From the NCBI GenBank assembly GCA_001005265.1, contig CP011392.1, positions 992,001 through 1,056,000 on the forward strand: 64,000 nucleotides of DNA. Reading direction: 5' to 3'. This document shows positions 1 to 8,052 of this stretch, piece by piece. The notes under the pieces were generated by a model, which saw only the letters and a list, made by a program, of their open reading frames with translations, was not told the DNA's origin and did no database searches. Made by a program: the position numbers and the translations under genes. Position 1 is the first letter of the stretch. Every line of letters starts with the position of its first letter. The DNA is from Dehalogenimonas sp. WBC-2 (lineage in GTDB: Bacteria; Chloroflexota; Dehalococcoidia; Dehalococcoidales; Dehalococcoidaceae).

Positions 1-2
1 GG

Positions 3-752
3 ATAGACATCAAACCAGGTGAGTTTTATCGCCAGTTAGCAGCAACGAAATCCTTACCAAAAACCTCTCAGCCCTCAGTGGGCGCTATTTCTGAAGTTTA
101 TAAACGTATCGCTGCCACTGACCCGGAAATTTTATCCATACACATGTCATCGGGTTTAAGCGGCACATTCAACGCTGCTCAAGCAGCCGCAAAACTCGTA
201 CCAGAGGCAAATGTTACCCATATTGATACCAAAACCTTATCTGCTGCGTCCGGTTGGCAGGTTGAGGCAGCAGCAAGAACGGCAAAAGCAGGATGGGCCA
301 AAGATCGGATTTTGTCATTACTGAAACGCATCGGAGAAGCCAGCGAGAGCCTTTACACTTTGAAAGAACTTAAATATCTGATTCACGGCGGGCGAATAAG
401 CCATTTTACAGGCACAATAGCATCTATACTGGATATAAAACCACTTATTGGAGTAGAGAAGAAGGGCGGCACATATGTACAACTTGGACGTGTACGTACC
501 TTTAATAAGGCTTTAGAAGGACTTGTTGACCTGATCTCACGTAAGCATCCTGACGGTAGCTCCCTACGTGTTCAGGTGCTTCATGCACACAATCCTGAAG
601 GTGCTGAAGGACTGCATGATATGGTCAATAAACGATTTAATTGTACGTGGCTGCCGGTTGGCCCCTTATCCCTGGTACTTGGTGCTCATACAGGACCAAG
701 TATGGTAGGAGTTGCTTATGCTCCCAACGAAATTTTTGCTGAAATACCATAG
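3..752 (+). CDS. DegV family fatty-acid-binding protein (5' truncated by window edge)
   Basis: The reading frame is open from base 3, so the start codon lies outside the window; the first in-frame GTG at 78 is internal. DegV proteins bind a single fatty acid and, as FakB, present it to a fatty-acid kinase. Two hallmarks are visible: the SSGLSGT loop (about base 144) that contacts the lipid carboxylate, and the later HGGRIS segment followed by ILDIKPLI (about 390-450). About 249 residues are visible of a usual ~280, so only the extreme N-terminus is missing. No FakA-like kinase is in view. Family assignment is firm; the lipid bound cannot be told. Confidence 0.9.
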   Translation: MDIKPGEFYRQLAATKSLPKTSQPSVGAISEVYKRIAATDPEILSIHMSSGLSGTFNAAQAAAKLVPEANVTHIDTKTLSAASGWQVEAAARTAKAGWAKDRILSLLKRIGEASESLYTLKELKYLIHGGRISHFTGTIASILDIKPLIGVEKKGGTYVQLGRVRTFNKALEGLVDLISRKHPDGSSLRVQVLHAHNPEGAEGLHDMVNKRFNCTWLPVGPLSLVLGAHTGPSMVGVAYAPNEIFAEIP

Positions 753-827
753 AGCGAAACCAGTCACTATATCTAGTCTTTGATGTTACTGGTCAGAAAA
801 TGAACTGTTTTCCGAGAGTATTAGACA

Positions 828-1475
828 ATGAATGATAACTCTTCACAGCCAGATTCAGTTGAATGGGAAACAGCCCTGGTGCTAATTAATCGACAGCGCC
901 AAATATTAGGGTCTAAGTTTGTTCTCCTGTTTTATGAACCATATATACAAAGAGTCACTGATATTCTTCGCAAAGAGTTTCCGTTGGAACTCCAGACTAT
1001 AGCCGATGAAAATCTGCATAATTTAGTCTCATTTATTCATCTATCATGCAACCCATCGCGTGGATTAATGAAACGTTTGGAAGCCACCTGTGATGGCTGC
1101 GGTTGGTGTTGTTCCCAAACCAGCAAGATCGTAATTTCACAAAATGACGCTGAACAAATTAGCGCAAAATTACACCAAAAGACAGAAGAGCTGTTTTCAT
1201 ACAATGAGAATGAGTGGACGATCAAACGTGGTCAACCATGCCAATGGTGGAATCCTAGAAACGGACGCTGTATGATCTACAAAATACGTCCACAAACTTG
1301 CCGAACATGGCCTCAATGGACCAATGAAAAAGGACAACACGGGCTTCAAGCAAGGCCCGATTGCCGTTATTCAATTATGGTAATGGTATATCTAACAATA
1401 GAGTCAATCCGGGATGCTTCGTATCGAGCGAAGTTAAACCCAAATGCATCTGTTTATCCCACTACCGCGAAGTAA
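828..1475 (+). CDS. YkgJ-type cysteine cluster protein
   Basis: 215 aa. The motif CDGCGWCC places C88, C91, C94 and C95 together, followed by C138, C148, C158 and C179; CxxCxxCC followed by spaced cysteines is the mark of the YkgJ/UPF0153 family, thought to bind zinc or an iron-sulfur cluster. The PQTCRTWP segment (158 region) is also typical. The N-terminal ~80 residues form a helical extension without known motifs. ATG start at 828; 75 bases separate it from degV on the same strand. Function in the cell is unknown. Confidence 0.8.
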   Translation: MNDNSSQPDSVEWETALVLINRQRQILGSKFVLLFYEPYIQRVTDILRKEFPLELQTIADENLHNLVSFIHLSCNPSRGLMKRLEATCDGCGWCCSQTSKIVISQNDAEQISAKLHQKTEELFSYNENEWTIKRGQPCQWWNPRNGRCMIYKIRPQTCRTWPQWTNEKGQHGLQARPDCRYSIMVMVYLTIESIRDASYRAKLNPNASVYPTTAK

Positions 1476-1594
1476 ACATAGACTGGCAAACAGCCCATGA
1501 TTGTTCAGATTTAATCAAAAATCGACATTTATTAAGCAACCAGCTTGTATAGGACGGTAGCTGCAGATGTTCAAAATCTCTCATTCAGATAAAA

Positions 1595-1670
1595 TGGTCG
1601 GGGTGAGAGGATTTGAACCTCCGGCCTCAGCGTCCCAAACGCTGCGCGCTGCCAACTGCGCCACACCCCG
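1595..1670 (-). tRNA. tRNA-Pro (anticodon UGG)
   Basis: The minus strand folds into a full cloverleaf: a perfect 7-bp acceptor stem (CGGGGTG/CACCCCG), anticodon stem CAGCG/CGCTG with loop TTTGGGA (anticodon TGG), and a T-loop TTCGAAT. Discriminator A and the 3' CCA are encoded (1595-1598). Confidence 0.96.
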
Positions 1671-1837
1671 CTACCGAAACACTAAATATAAAATACCTAA
1701 ATCCTAAACAAATTCAAATATTCAAGCTCGAATATAAAAACAGTACCAATTATCTGAAAATCAGTATTCCGATATTATCTGGATTTAGGATATTACCAAG
1801 TTAAAGACAGAGTATTATATCACCAACCGGCTACGGG

Positions 1838-2575
1838 TCAATTCATGCGGCGGCAATCAGGACAAAGCTCAAATTCAGTTGGCGAAAGCTGTGATTTAGC
1901 CGCCATGAATTCCAGCTGTTTCACCGGAGCAAAATGGATACCGCAGCGGCCACAGGCCTTAAGCGCGAAATCTGCAGTGCCTTTAGGCCAACTGATAATT
2001 CGCTTGCTGGCGGTGTCAACGAGGGTGATAGCATCTGTGGGACAGATATAGGCACAGGAACCGCAGGCGATACAGGAACCGGCATCATCATAGAACGGCA
2101 AGGCCACTTCACGTTCAGTGCCGCGGTTAACCAGGCTGATAGCACTGGCGCCCACCACCTCAGCGCAGACGCGGGCACACATGCCACACAAAACACAATT
2201 ATCTTTAGAATCTTCTTCATCAGATTTGAAACGGGATTCAGTAACGCCTAATTTCTCAGCCATTTCCCTTACGGCAGCGGAGTTGGGACAGCGCGCTAAA
2301 AGCAGCTCCATCACGGTCTTCCTGACTCTGACCACTTTCTCAGAATCAGTGGTTACCTTAAGGCCTTCTTCAACGGGATAAAGGCAGGAAGTTACCAGGC
2401 GTTTCCGTCCGCGGCGTTCTACTTCCACCAGGCATACCCGGCAAGCGCCGTAATCATGGATGGCCTCAGAATGACAAAGCGTGGGAATATCAATGCCGCC
2501 CTGCTGCGCCACCGAAAGCACCGTCTGGCATGGATCAGCTTCAAATGCATGGCCGTTTATTGTCAATTTAACCAT
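1838..2575 (-). CDS. NuoG/HoxU-like iron-sulfur subunit of an NADH diaphorase module
   Basis: 245 aa from the ATG at 2575, chosen because MVKLTINGH is the normal start of this family and the upstream in-frame codons lie inside the preceding gene. Order of domains: plant-type [2Fe-2S] ferredoxin (C34, C45, C48, C64), a NuoG-type linker, then two [4Fe-4S] motifs (C127/C130/C133/C137 and C168/C171/C174/C178). The length matches HoxU-type small subunits; there is no molybdopterin or H-cluster domain. The C-terminus adds a further Cys4 set (C208, C211, C238, C241) resembling a zinc ribbon. It starts 7 bases after the NuoF-like gene. Inferred role: electron transfer between the POR and the flavin subunit. 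Confidence 0.85.
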   Translation of the reverse strand: MVKLTINGHAFEADPCQTVLSVAQQGGIDIPTLCHSEAIHDYGACRVCLVEVERRGRKRLVTSCLYPVEEGLKVTTDSEKVVRVRKTVMELLLARCPNSAAVREMAEKLGVTESRFKSDEEDSKDNCVLCGMCARVCAEVVGASAISLVNRGTEREVALPFYDDAGSCIACGSCAYICPTDAITLVDTASKRIISWPKGTADFALKACGRCGIHFAPVKQLEFMAAKSQLSPTEFELCPDCRRMN

Positions 2576-2582
2576 TGTATTA

Positions 2583-4460
2583 CTATTTAACCTCCACGGC
2601 ATTAAGGCGGCAGACATCAAAACAGGCACCGCACTTGGTACATTTACTCTGATCCAGTATGACCGGCATTTTCTTGCCTTGTGAAGTAATGGCGTTAACC
2701 GGGCAGGGTTTTATACACAGATTACAGCCGGGACAATTAGCCTCAATGATTGAATAAGTGATCAAAGGTTTACAAACACCAGCCGGGCAGCGTTTTTCTT
2801 TGATGTGAGCCTCATATTCATGCCGGAAATAGCGGATGGTGGACATGACCGGATTGGCAGCACCACCGCCCAGACCGCACAGCGCACCCCAGGTCAGGGT
2901 CTCTGACAGGTCTTCCAACAGTTCAATGTCACCTTCTCTGCCCTTACCGTCAATGATCCGGCCTAAAATCTGGTTCATGCGTTTTAGACCTTCACGACAG
3001 GGCACGCATTTTCCGCAGGATTCCCCTTCAAGGAAGGAGACGAAATAGCGGGCGATGTCCACCATGCAGTTATCTTCATCCATGACGATCATAGCGCCGG
3101 AGCCCATCATTGAACCGGCGCGGGTCAGTTCATCAAAATCAACCGGCAGATCAAGCATACTGTCCGGCAGACAGCCCCCCGAAGGACCGCCGGTCTGAAC
3201 AGCTTTGAATTTTTTATTCTTGGGTATGCCGCCACCGATATCATAGATAATTTCCCGGAGGGTGATGCCCATCGGCACCTCAATGAGCCCGGTATTGTTC
3301 ACCTTGCCGACCAGCGAAAAGATCTTGGTGCCTTTGCTGTTAGCCGTGCCGATGGAACTGTACCAGTCAGCACCGCGGTTGATAATCAGCGGCACATTGG
3401 CCAGAGTCTCAACATTGTTGAGCACTGTCGGCTGGTCCCAAAGACCGCGTTCAGAGGTATGAATATATTTGGCTCTGGGTTCACCGACCCGGCCTTCAAG
3501 CGAGGCCATCAAAGCAGTGGATTCACCGCAGACAAAGGCGCCGCCACCCCGGTTAATCTTAATATCAAAATCAAAGCCGGAACCAAGGATATTTTTTCCT
3601 AACAGTCCCATAGCTTCGGCCTTGTCGATTGCCATCTCAGCATGCTTGACAGCGACGGGGTACTCATTGCGAATATAGATATAACCTACATGAGAGCCAA
3701 CGGCGTAGGCGGCGATGACCATGCCTTCAAGAATAGCGTAGGGGTTGCCTTCCATCAGAGAGCGATCCATGAAAGCACCTGGATCTCCCTCATCACAGTT
3801 ACAGATGAGGTATTTGGTATCACCATGGGCTTCTCTAGTGCTTTCCCATTTGGCTCCGGTGGCGAAGCCGCCGCCGCCACGTCCGCGTAATCCTGACTTC
3901 TTTACCTGGTCAATAACATCCTGTGGAGTCATATCAAAAAGCGATTTAGACAGGGCGGTGAATCCACCGGCACCGATATAATCTTCAACAATGGTGGGGT
4001 CAATATAACCGTTAGCGCCGAAAACCAGACGCATCTGTTTCTTGTAGAACGGCACATCATGTTCATAAGTGACGCGTTCTTTGGAGCCGGGCAAGGTATA
4101 AAGCAGCCTTTCAACCACTTTGCCCTGCTCAATGGTGCTGTCAATCACTTCCGCGACATCAGCTGGTTTTACCCGTTGGTACAGGATGTTCTCCGGCCGT
4201 ATAACGACCAAGGGGCCGCGTTCACAGAATCCATGACAGCCGGTGGTCTTGACGGCTACTTTATCTTCAATACCCCGTGATTTGATCTCATCCTTAAAGG
4301 CCTGGGCGACCTTGGCACCGCCGTAAGCCAGACAACCCGTGCCGCAGCACACGGTAATCAGGCGCTGGTTTTTACCGGCCGCCGAATTGATCTCCGAGCG
4401 CAGTTTTTCCAGTTCAGCCACAGAATTGAGCCGTGTAGATGTGGTTGTTTTTAGTGCCAT
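2583..4460 (-). CDS. NuoF/HymB-like NAD(H)- and FMN-binding diaphorase subunit
   Basis: 625 aa, the normal length for HymB/HndC-type proteins. N-terminus: thioredoxin-like [2Fe-2S] domain (C38/C39, C43, C75, C79). Middle: the Gly-rich GRGGGGFATGAKW NADH/FMN site and CNCDEGDPGAFMDR. Then the NuoF [4Fe-4S] motif SCGKCVPC (from C482) and a C-terminal 2[4Fe-4S] ferredoxin domain (from C576 and C607). Such subunits exchange electrons between NAD(H), FMN and ferredoxin in NAD-linked hydrogenases and bifurcating enzymes. Here no hydrogenase subunit accompanies it; the operon partners are POR subunits. It begins 1 base after the NuoE-like gene ends. Confidence 0.92.
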   Translation of the reverse strand: MALKTTTSTRLNSVAELEKLRSEINSAAGKNQRLITVCCGTGCLAYGGAKVAQAFKDEIKSRGIEDKVAVKTTGCHGFCERGPLVVIRPENILYQRVKPADVAEVIDSTIEQGKVVERLLYTLPGSKERVTYEHDVPFYKKQMRLVFGANGYIDPTIVEDYIGAGGFTALSKSLFDMTPQDVIDQVKKSGLRGRGGGGFATGAKWESTREAHGDTKYLICNCDEGDPGAFMDRSLMEGNPYAILEGMVIAAYAVGSHVGYIYIRNEYPVAVKHAEMAIDKAEAMGLLGKNILGSGFDFDIKINRGGGAFVCGESTALMASLEGRVGEPRAKYIHTSERGLWDQPTVLNNVETLANVPLIINRGADWYSSIGTANSKGTKIFSLVGKVNNTGLIEVPMGITLREIIYDIGGGIPKNKKFKAVQTGGPSGGCLPDSMLDLPVDFDELTRAGSMMGSGAMIVMDEDNCMVDIARYFVSFLEGESCGKCVPCREGLKRMNQILGRIIDGKGREGDIELLEDLSETLTWGALCGLGGGAANPVMSTIRYFRHEYEAHIKEKRCPAGVCKPLITYSIIEANCPGCNLCIKPCPVNAITSQGKKMPVILDQSKCTKCGACFDVCRLNAVEVK

Positions 4461-4461
4461 A

Positions 4462-4932
4462 CTATTTACAGCTCTCCAGTATTGATTTCACTTTATCGGT
4501 GGACACCTGGCCGACGTACTCACCGTCAACAACGACTACAGGCCCCAGCGCGCAGGCACCGACACAGTTGACTGTTTCCAGTGTGAATTTCATATCAGCC
4601 GAGGTTTCACCGGCACAAAGACACATCTCAGTTTCCAGTTTATCCAGGACTTTCTCGGCGCCGCGTACATGACAGGCGGTGCCCATACAGACATGTATGC
4701 CGTGGCGGCCACGTGGTTTCAGGCTAAAAGCCTTAAAAAAGGTGGCCACGCTATAAACCCGGCTCAAAGGAAGATTCAAACCTTCACTGACCATTACCAG
4801 TGATTCTTTGGGCAGATAATTCAATTCAAGCTGAATATCCTGCAAAATGCCTACCAGCATACTGGCGTCCCGGTCATATTTGGCTAAGACATTGTTGACC
4901 ACTTCAGCCGGGGTTTTGGTGGTGACGGTCAT
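4462..4932 (-). CDS. NuoE/HymA-like [2Fe-2S] subunit
   Basis: 156 aa. The four cluster ligands C82-x4-C87 and C123-x3-C127 are those of the 24-kDa NuoE family. The N-terminal helical part (YLPKESL and the VYSVATFF segment) is also standard. The ATG overlaps the porB stop as ATGA, implying coupled translation. Predicted to pass electrons within the diaphorase module together with the two downstream subunits. Confidence 0.92.
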   Translation of the reverse strand: MTVTTKTPAEVVNNVLAKYDRDASMLVGILQDIQLELNYLPKESLVMVSEGLNLPLSRVYSVATFFKAFSLKPRGRHGIHVCMGTACHVRGAEKVLDKLETEMCLCAGETSADMKFTLETVNCVGACALGPVVVVDGEYVGQVSTDKVKSILESCK

Positions 4933-5849
4933 ACCGCTTTCTCCAATAATTTCTCATATTCTGCAACCACTCTGGTCTGAATCTGCTGTAGTACATCTGG
5001 TTTAATATGCCGGAAGCGGCGCTGCAACTTCATGTAATCATCAATGGGCTTGAGTTTCTCCGGCACCAGACTCATCTTATACTTGCCGTTCTCGACTTCA
5101 TATAGCGGGAAGATACCGGTCTCAACTGCCAAACGTCCCAGCATAATGGTAATCTCAGTGTCACAGCGCCAGCCGGTGGGACAGACTGACATGATATGAA
5201 TATAGGCCGGGCCCTTTACCGCCAGCCCTTTTTTAACTTTCTCTATCAGATCAAAAGGGTAACTGGGACAGGCGGTAGCCACGTAAGGAATATTGTGGGC
5301 TACCGCAATTTCCGGCATATTCTTTTTCCATGAACTCTGTCCGGCCTGGACTTTTCCGGCCGGTGAAGTGGTGGTTGAGGCGCCGAAAGGGGTGGCGGAG
5401 GAGCGCTGAATTCCGGTATTCATGTAAGCTTCATTGTCGAAGCAGAGGTAGGTAAAATTGTGGCCGCGTTCCATGGCTCCGGACAGTGCCTGCAGACCGA
5501 TGTCAAAAGTAGCTCCATCACCGGCAATGGCAACGACATTAATGTCTTCCTGAGGCAGTTTGCCCTTGCGCATCTGAGCCCGCAATCCAGCTTCGACACC
5601 GGAAGCCACGGCGGCACTATTCTCAAACAGGGTATGGATCCACGGCAATTTCCATGAGGTGTATGGCAGTTGTGAAGCCACAATCTCCATGCAGCCGGTG
5701 GCGTTAACCACAATGGTATTATGCCCGAAAGCCTTAGCCGCCAGCCTGACCGCCAAGGCTTCTCCGCAGCCGATACAGGCACGGTGGCCGGGAACAAAAT
5801 TCTCCTCTTTAGTAACCAGACGCGAGGCGTAAATACCTAAATTCTGCAT
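4929..5849 (-). CDS. porB: pyruvate/2-oxoacid:ferredoxin oxidoreductase, beta subunit
   Basis: 306 aa. It carries the thiamine-diphosphate motif GDG (110-112) closing with N139 in CFDNEAYMNTG, and the [4Fe-4S] ligands C25, C28 and C53 in the HRACIGCGEA region, with a further cysteine in CPTGWRCD. This arrangement is that of four-subunit pyruvate:ferredoxin oxidoreductases. The start overlaps the porA stop by one base (TAATG). The substrate could be another 2-oxoacid, but the sequence resembles pyruvate enzymes most. Confidence 0.9.
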   Translation of the reverse strand: MQNLGIYASRLVTKEENFVPGHRACIGCGEALAVRLAAKAFGHNTIVVNATGCMEIVASQLPYTSWKLPWIHTLFENSAAVASGVEAGLRAQMRKGKLPQEDINVVAIAGDGATFDIGLQALSGAMERGHNFTYLCFDNEAYMNTGIQRSSATPFGASTTTSPAGKVQAGQSSWKKNMPEIAVAHNIPYVATACPSYPFDLIEKVKKGLAVKGPAYIHIMSVCPTGWRCDTEITIMLGRLAVETGIFPLYEVENGKYKMSLVPEKLKPIDDYMKLQRRFRHIKPDVLQQIQTRVVAEYEKLLEKAV

Positions 5850-7024
5850 TATCCCCTCACCCCCACGATCTCATATTCCTGTTCCTGGCCGGTACTGGCT
5901 ATCTCCATACCGTCAATAACCATCTTCTCAAAGCCGCTGACGGTAATATCCCTGCCACCCAAACCTCCGATAAAGCTGACTATTTTAGGCTTATGAATTT
6001 CATTGTATAAAGCTGCTTTAATCTCCGAAGCTACCGGACCGCCAGGTCCGCCGGAAGAGATGCAGCGATCCAGCACCAGCAAAGTCTCCACACCTTTTAA
6101 GGCCGCTCTGAACTCTTCAAACGGGAATGGCCGCCACAACCGAAGCCGGATCAATCCGATATCAACACCTGACTCACGAAGCTTGTCAACCGCGGTCATA
6201 GCGGTCTCGGAAAAGCTGCCCATGGTGAACAGCAGCGTTTTGGCGCCTTCGCACTTGTAACATTCCACCGGTTTATAGCTGCGGCCGAACTTTTGGGAAA
6301 ATTCATCCCATATTTCCAGAATGATATCTTTAACATTCAACATGGCCTGTTCCTGGGCCCATTTGGCCTCACTAAAGACCACCGGCGGCGCAAAATCACC
6401 CATGGCAACCGGCCTGGATGGATGTAGCGTCATGGGGTATTTAGTGGCAGGCAGAAATTCACAAACGTCCTTTTCTTCCGGCATCTCAATAGGCTCAATA
6501 ACATGAGATAGATTGAAGCCGTCCAGATGCACCATAACCGGCAGCAATACTTTATGATGCTCCGTAATCTTAAAAGCACAGATGATATGGTCTACCACTT
6601 CCTGGCCGTTTTCAGTAAAGATTTGGATCCAGCCGGTATCCCGCACCGCCATAGCGTCGGAATGATCACCCCAGACAGATAGAGGTGCCGAAAGTGCGCG
6701 GTTAGCCACGGCCATCACCATGGGTAGTCTCATACCCGAAGCAACATACAATACTTCATGCATCAACTCCAGACCCTGGCCTGCGGTGGCCGTAAAGGTG
6801 CGGGCCCCGGCCGCTGAAGAGCCGAGGCAGGCGCTCATGGCCGAATGTTCCGATTCAACCGGAATGTATTCAGCATCAAGTTCGCCTTCGGCCACCAGCT
6901 CTGCCAGATGTTCCACGATGTGTGTTTGGGGGGTAATAGGATAGGCAGCAATAACATCAACATTGGCCAGTTTTACGGCATCGGCCAAAGCTATGGATAC
7001 TTCAATCCCCACTCTTGTCGTCAT
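5849..7024 (-). CDS. porA: pyruvate/2-oxoacid:ferredoxin oxidoreductase, alpha subunit
   Basis: 391 aa from the ATG at 7024, which overlaps the porD stop by one base (TAATG). The N-terminal pyrimidine-binding domain shows AAYPITPQTHIVE and the VESEHSAMSACLG segment, followed by the TAGQGLELM loop; these bind the thiamine pyrimidine ring and substrate. The C-terminal half is the transketolase-like domain (VLDRCISSGGPGGP region). Heteromeric enzyme with porB, porD and porG. Confidence 0.92.
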   Translation of the reverse strand: MTTRVGIEVSIALADAVKLANVDVIAAYPITPQTHIVEHLAELVAEGELDAEYIPVESEHSAMSACLGSSAAGARTFTATAGQGLELMHEVLYVASGMRLPMVMAVANRALSAPLSVWGDHSDAMAVRDTGWIQIFTENGQEVVDHIICAFKITEHHKVLLPVMVHLDGFNLSHVIEPIEMPEEKDVCEFLPATKYPMTLHPSRPVAMGDFAPPVVFSEAKWAQEQAMLNVKDIILEIWDEFSQKFGRSYKPVECYKCEGAKTLLFTMGSFSETAMTAVDKLRESGVDIGLIRLRLWRPFPFEEFRAALKGVETLLVLDRCISSGGPGGPVASEIKAALYNEIHKPKIVSFIGGLGGRDITVSGFEKMVIDGMEIASTGQEQEYEIVGVRG

Positions 7025-7329
7025 TACTTCTCCTCCTCTTCCCGCATAGCTATGACCCTGGTAGGACACTCATAAGAGCAAATCCCGCAGCCCTTACAAT
7101 AATAAAAGTCGGCTTCATAAAAACCCCGCTGGTTCTGCCGTATGCAACCCTCGGGACAAAAGACAAAGCAGATACCGCATTTCAGACATCTGGAAAAATC
7201 ATAGGTGGGTTTCTGCGAACGCCAGTCACCGGTACGGTAAATTGCGGCGTTACCCGGCTCTGTTACGGCAGCGCCGATTTCAATTTCCTGCCAGGTGAGT
7301 TCATTTTCAGGTTTAGCCAACAGTTTCAA
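7024..7329 (-). CDS. porD: pyruvate/2-oxoacid:ferredoxin oxidoreductase, delta (ferredoxin) subunit
   Basis: About 101 aa with two classical [4Fe-4S] motifs, CLKCGICFVFCPEG and CKGCGICSYECPT, as in PorD. Two TTG codons can serve as start: 7329, only one base after the AAGGAG box, and 7320, ten bases after it; the latter is the better-spaced choice. Either way the gene overlaps the end of porG. The C-terminal tail is acidic. Confidence 0.9.
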   Translation of the reverse strand: MKLLAKPENELTWQEIEIGAAVTEPGNAAIYRTGDWRSQKPTYDFSRCLKCGICFVFCPEGCIRQNQRGFYEADFYYCKGCGICSYECPTRVIAMREEEEK

Positions 7330-7888
7330 GCTCCTTTACCTGAGTCTCTCCAAAAGCGCGTTTTAAAGCTTTAAGATTCTTTTCAGCCAGACGGCCGAAA
7401 CGAGCCTTTAACGGTTCATTCATCGATTCCAGTTCAATGATTCCGGTAGCCTTGATCAAGGCACCAAGCATAGTGGTATTTACAATGGGGACACCAAGTT
7501 CCTCACGAGCAATACGGTTGGCGTCAATGACTGCTACCTGCCATTTCTCGCTAAGGTGTGAGAAGGAATCAATAGCTTTGGTAGTATTGATAATGATAAT
7601 GCCGCCATTTTTAAGGCCTGAAGTCACGTTGCCGATCTCAACAAGACTGGGGTCAAGAACGACCACCACATCCGGCTCAAGGATCCCCGCACGATTACGA
7701 ATAGGGTGGGTGCTGCTGACACGGTTGAAGGCCATGACCGGTGCGCCGCGGCGTTCCGGCCCGAAACTGGGAAATCCCTGAGCGTATTTTCCCTCAGCGA
7801 TGGCTGCCTGAGCCACCAATTCAGCCGAGGTAACGGCGCCCTGACCGCCCCGCCCATGCCACCTAAGTTCAGTAAGTTCGCTTCTGAT
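7313..7888 (-). CDS. porG: pyruvate/2-oxoacid:ferredoxin oxidoreductase, gamma subunit (apparent AUC start)
   Basis: 191 aa if translation begins at the ATC at 7888. The family's N-terminal motif RWHGRGGQGAVTSAE and the PSFGPERRGAPV segment are intact, so the coding region must begin upstream of the first GTG (7819). No ATG, GTG or TTG exists in frame between the upstream stop and that motif, yet a strong Shine-Dalgarno AGGGAGGAG sits five bases before the ATC, exactly where a start is expected. First gene of the POR-diaphorase operon, 36 bases downstream of tRNA-Arg. Family call is firm; the start codon is inference. Confidence 0.88.
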   Translation of the reverse strand: MRSELTELRWHGRGGQGAVTSAELVAQAAIAEGKYAQGFPSFGPERRGAPVMAFNRVSSTHPIRNRAGILEPDVVVVLDPSLVEIGNVTSGLKNGGIIIINTTKAIDSFSHLSEKWQVAVIDANRIAREELGVPIVNTTMLGALIKATGIIELESMNEPLKARFGRLAEKNLKALKRAFGETQVKELETVG

Positions 7889-7924
7889 AGTAGCTCCTCC
7901 CTGACCATTATTCTGAATTTAAAC

Positions 7925-7997
7925 TGCCCCTGGAGCGACTCGAACGCTCGCAACCAGCTTCGGAGGCTGGTGCTCTATCCGCCTGAGCTACAGGGGC
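7925..7997 (-). tRNA. tRNA-Arg (anticodon CCG)
   Basis: Perfect 7-bp acceptor stem GCCCCTG/CAGGGGC, anticodon stem CCAGC/GCTGG with loop CTCCGAA (anticodon CCG), T-loop TTCGAGT. The 3' CCA is not encoded. It lies directly upstream of porG on the same strand and may share its transcript. Confidence 0.95.
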
Positions 7998-8052
7998 GAA
8001 GGGTGGACTTGTATTTTAGCCTATTTAGGGTCTTCTTGACAAGAAAACAGCT

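Noticed and set aside
2583-4460. Reading the NuoE/F/G-like genes as a hydrogenase (hym) operon
   Set aside because: No [FeFe] H-cluster or [NiFe] subunit is present; the operon partners are POR subunits.
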